NCBI GenBank assembly: GCA_900767505.1
Contig: CAAFZG010000033.1
Coordinates: 1 to 11,564, forward strand
Source: Methanomassiliicoccales archaeon
GTDB taxonomy: Archaea; Thermoplasmatota; Thermoplasmata; Methanomassiliicoccales; Methanomethylophilaceae
Direction: 5' to 3'
Length of the DNA: 11,564 nt
Part shown: in pieces, positions 11,045-11,564 of the stretch
Layout of the letters: each line of letters opens with the position of its first letter
How positions within the stretch are numbered: position 1 is the stretch's first letter
Position numbers and translations under genes: made by a program
Notes under the pieces: generated by a model
Told to the model about the DNA's origin: nothing
The model's input: only the letters and a program-made list of their open reading frames with translations
Database searches by the model: none

Positions 11045-11564
11045 TCCGTCGCACCCCCCATGATCTTCCAGATGGGATCGTTCCAGGCGGCCCTCATCTC
11101 CTCCACAGGGATGACGGTCGCATTGTCCTTGATCTTCAGGCAGTCGCCCTTCGTTATTCCCAGGAGCGTGGCGTCTCCGCCCATGATCTCCGTGAACCTT
11201 GTGACGTCCATTCCGTCCACCTCGACTATCCAGCGGGTGTTGCTCTCGGAATAGAGCTTGCGCCTCAGGTCGGAGAGGTCTATCGCGGACAGATCGATCT
11301 CCGCTCCGATGTGACCGGATATGCACATCTCGGCCACGGCCACGGCGATACCTCCGTCGGAACAGTCGTGGCAGGAGAGCACAAGGCCCTCTTCCATCGC
11401 CTTGAGGAGTTCGTCCATGCACCTCTTGAGCTGATCGATGTCGACTCCGGGCACGACTCCCTTCTCTCCTCCGAACTTCCTGTAGAGGAGCGACATTCCC
11501 ATCTCGTCCTTGGTCCTTCCGACCACGAAGATGCAGCTTCCGACCTTCTTGAAGTCGGCGGTGA
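11041..11564 (-). CDS. purL: Phosphoribosylformylglycinamidine synthase PurL, C-terminal part
   Basis: The minus strand carries the C-terminal 173 residues of PurL; the rest lies outside the window. The visible piece starts 'TADFKKVGSCIFVVGRTKDEMG' and includes 'LSCHDCSDGGIAVAVAEMCISG', the conserved motif of the second PurL ATP-binding/AIR-synthase half. It ends 'ILGITKGDCLKIKD' (approximately) and then '...WNDPIWKIMGGATE'. PurL makes FGAM from FGAR using ATP and ammonia from PurQ. It overlaps purQ by ATGA. The frame stays open to the window edge, so the gene is truncated only by the window. Confidence 0.95.
   Translation of the reverse strand, partial: TADFKKVGSCIFVVGRTKDEMGMSLLYRKFGGEKGVVPGVDIDQLKRCMDELLKAMEEGLVLSCHDCSDGGIAVAVAEMCISGHIGAEIDLSAIDLSDLRRKLYSESNTRWIVEVDGMDVTRFTEIMGGDATLLGITKGDCLKIKDNATVIPVEEMRAAWNDPIWKIMGGATE

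Noticed and set aside
10229..11422. A longer reading frame in front of purQ
   Set aside because: The extra N-terminus reads across purL in another frame. The ATGA overlap and the family N-terminus place the start at 11044.
1..11564. CRISPR array, insertion sequence, toxin-antitoxin or phage genes
   Set aside because: I looked for regularly spaced repeats, transposase motifs, terminal inverted repeats and typical small-gene pairs, and found none. The genes are core archaeal functions.

Overview
The window is archaeal. It carries an RPA-type single-strand DNA-binding protein with a partner gene, ribosomal protein S2 beside RNA polymerase subunit K, an MBF1 transcription factor, the proteasome-activating ATPase PAN, a GPN-loop GTPase, a CTP-dependent riboflavin kinase with an N-terminal winged helix, and purine genes purP, purQ and purL. 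The moderately high G+C content, the frequent leaderless promoters (TATA box about 26-32 nt before the start codon) and two small zinc-ribbon membrane proteins suggest a Thermoplasmata-related methanogen of the Methanomassiliicoccales type. PAN argues against Thermoplasma itself. The lineage is inferred from gene style, not from a search.

Layout, left to right. The left edge holds the first 24 codons of purP on the minus strand. A 271-bp divergent spacer leads to a plus-strand operon of rpa and an RPA-associated gene, overlapping by ATGA. Head-on to it are a zinc-ribbon membrane protein and then the rpoK-rpsB operon, both on the minus strand. A DUF2240-like gene diverges from rpoK and meets the MBF1 gene tail to tail with only 2 nt between them. 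MBF1 and PAN diverge from a compact promoter with a perfect 12-bp palindrome midway between their TATA boxes. After a strong hairpin terminator comes a second zinc-ribbon membrane protein (plus), then the GPN-loop GTPase (minus). That GTPase diverges from a two-gene membrane-protein operon (DUF998-like plus a small four-helix protein). A riboflavin kinase/regulator (rbkR type) follows. The right edge holds purQ and the C-terminal part of purL on the minus strand, again overlapping by ATGA.

Functionally this is mostly core information processing (replication, transcription, translation, protein turnover) plus purine and flavin cofactor synthesis. I found no mobile element, CRISPR array, phage gene or clear defence or biosynthetic system. 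The most interesting signals are regulatory: the MBF1/PAN palindrome; one AT-rich box that appears to serve both directions between the GPN GTPase and the DUF998 gene, with a leaderless 10-codon upstream ORF overlapping the GTPase start; a PAN C-terminus ending Met-Phe-Gly instead of the usual HbYX; and a set of 7-bp-stem hairpins in the convergent spacers.
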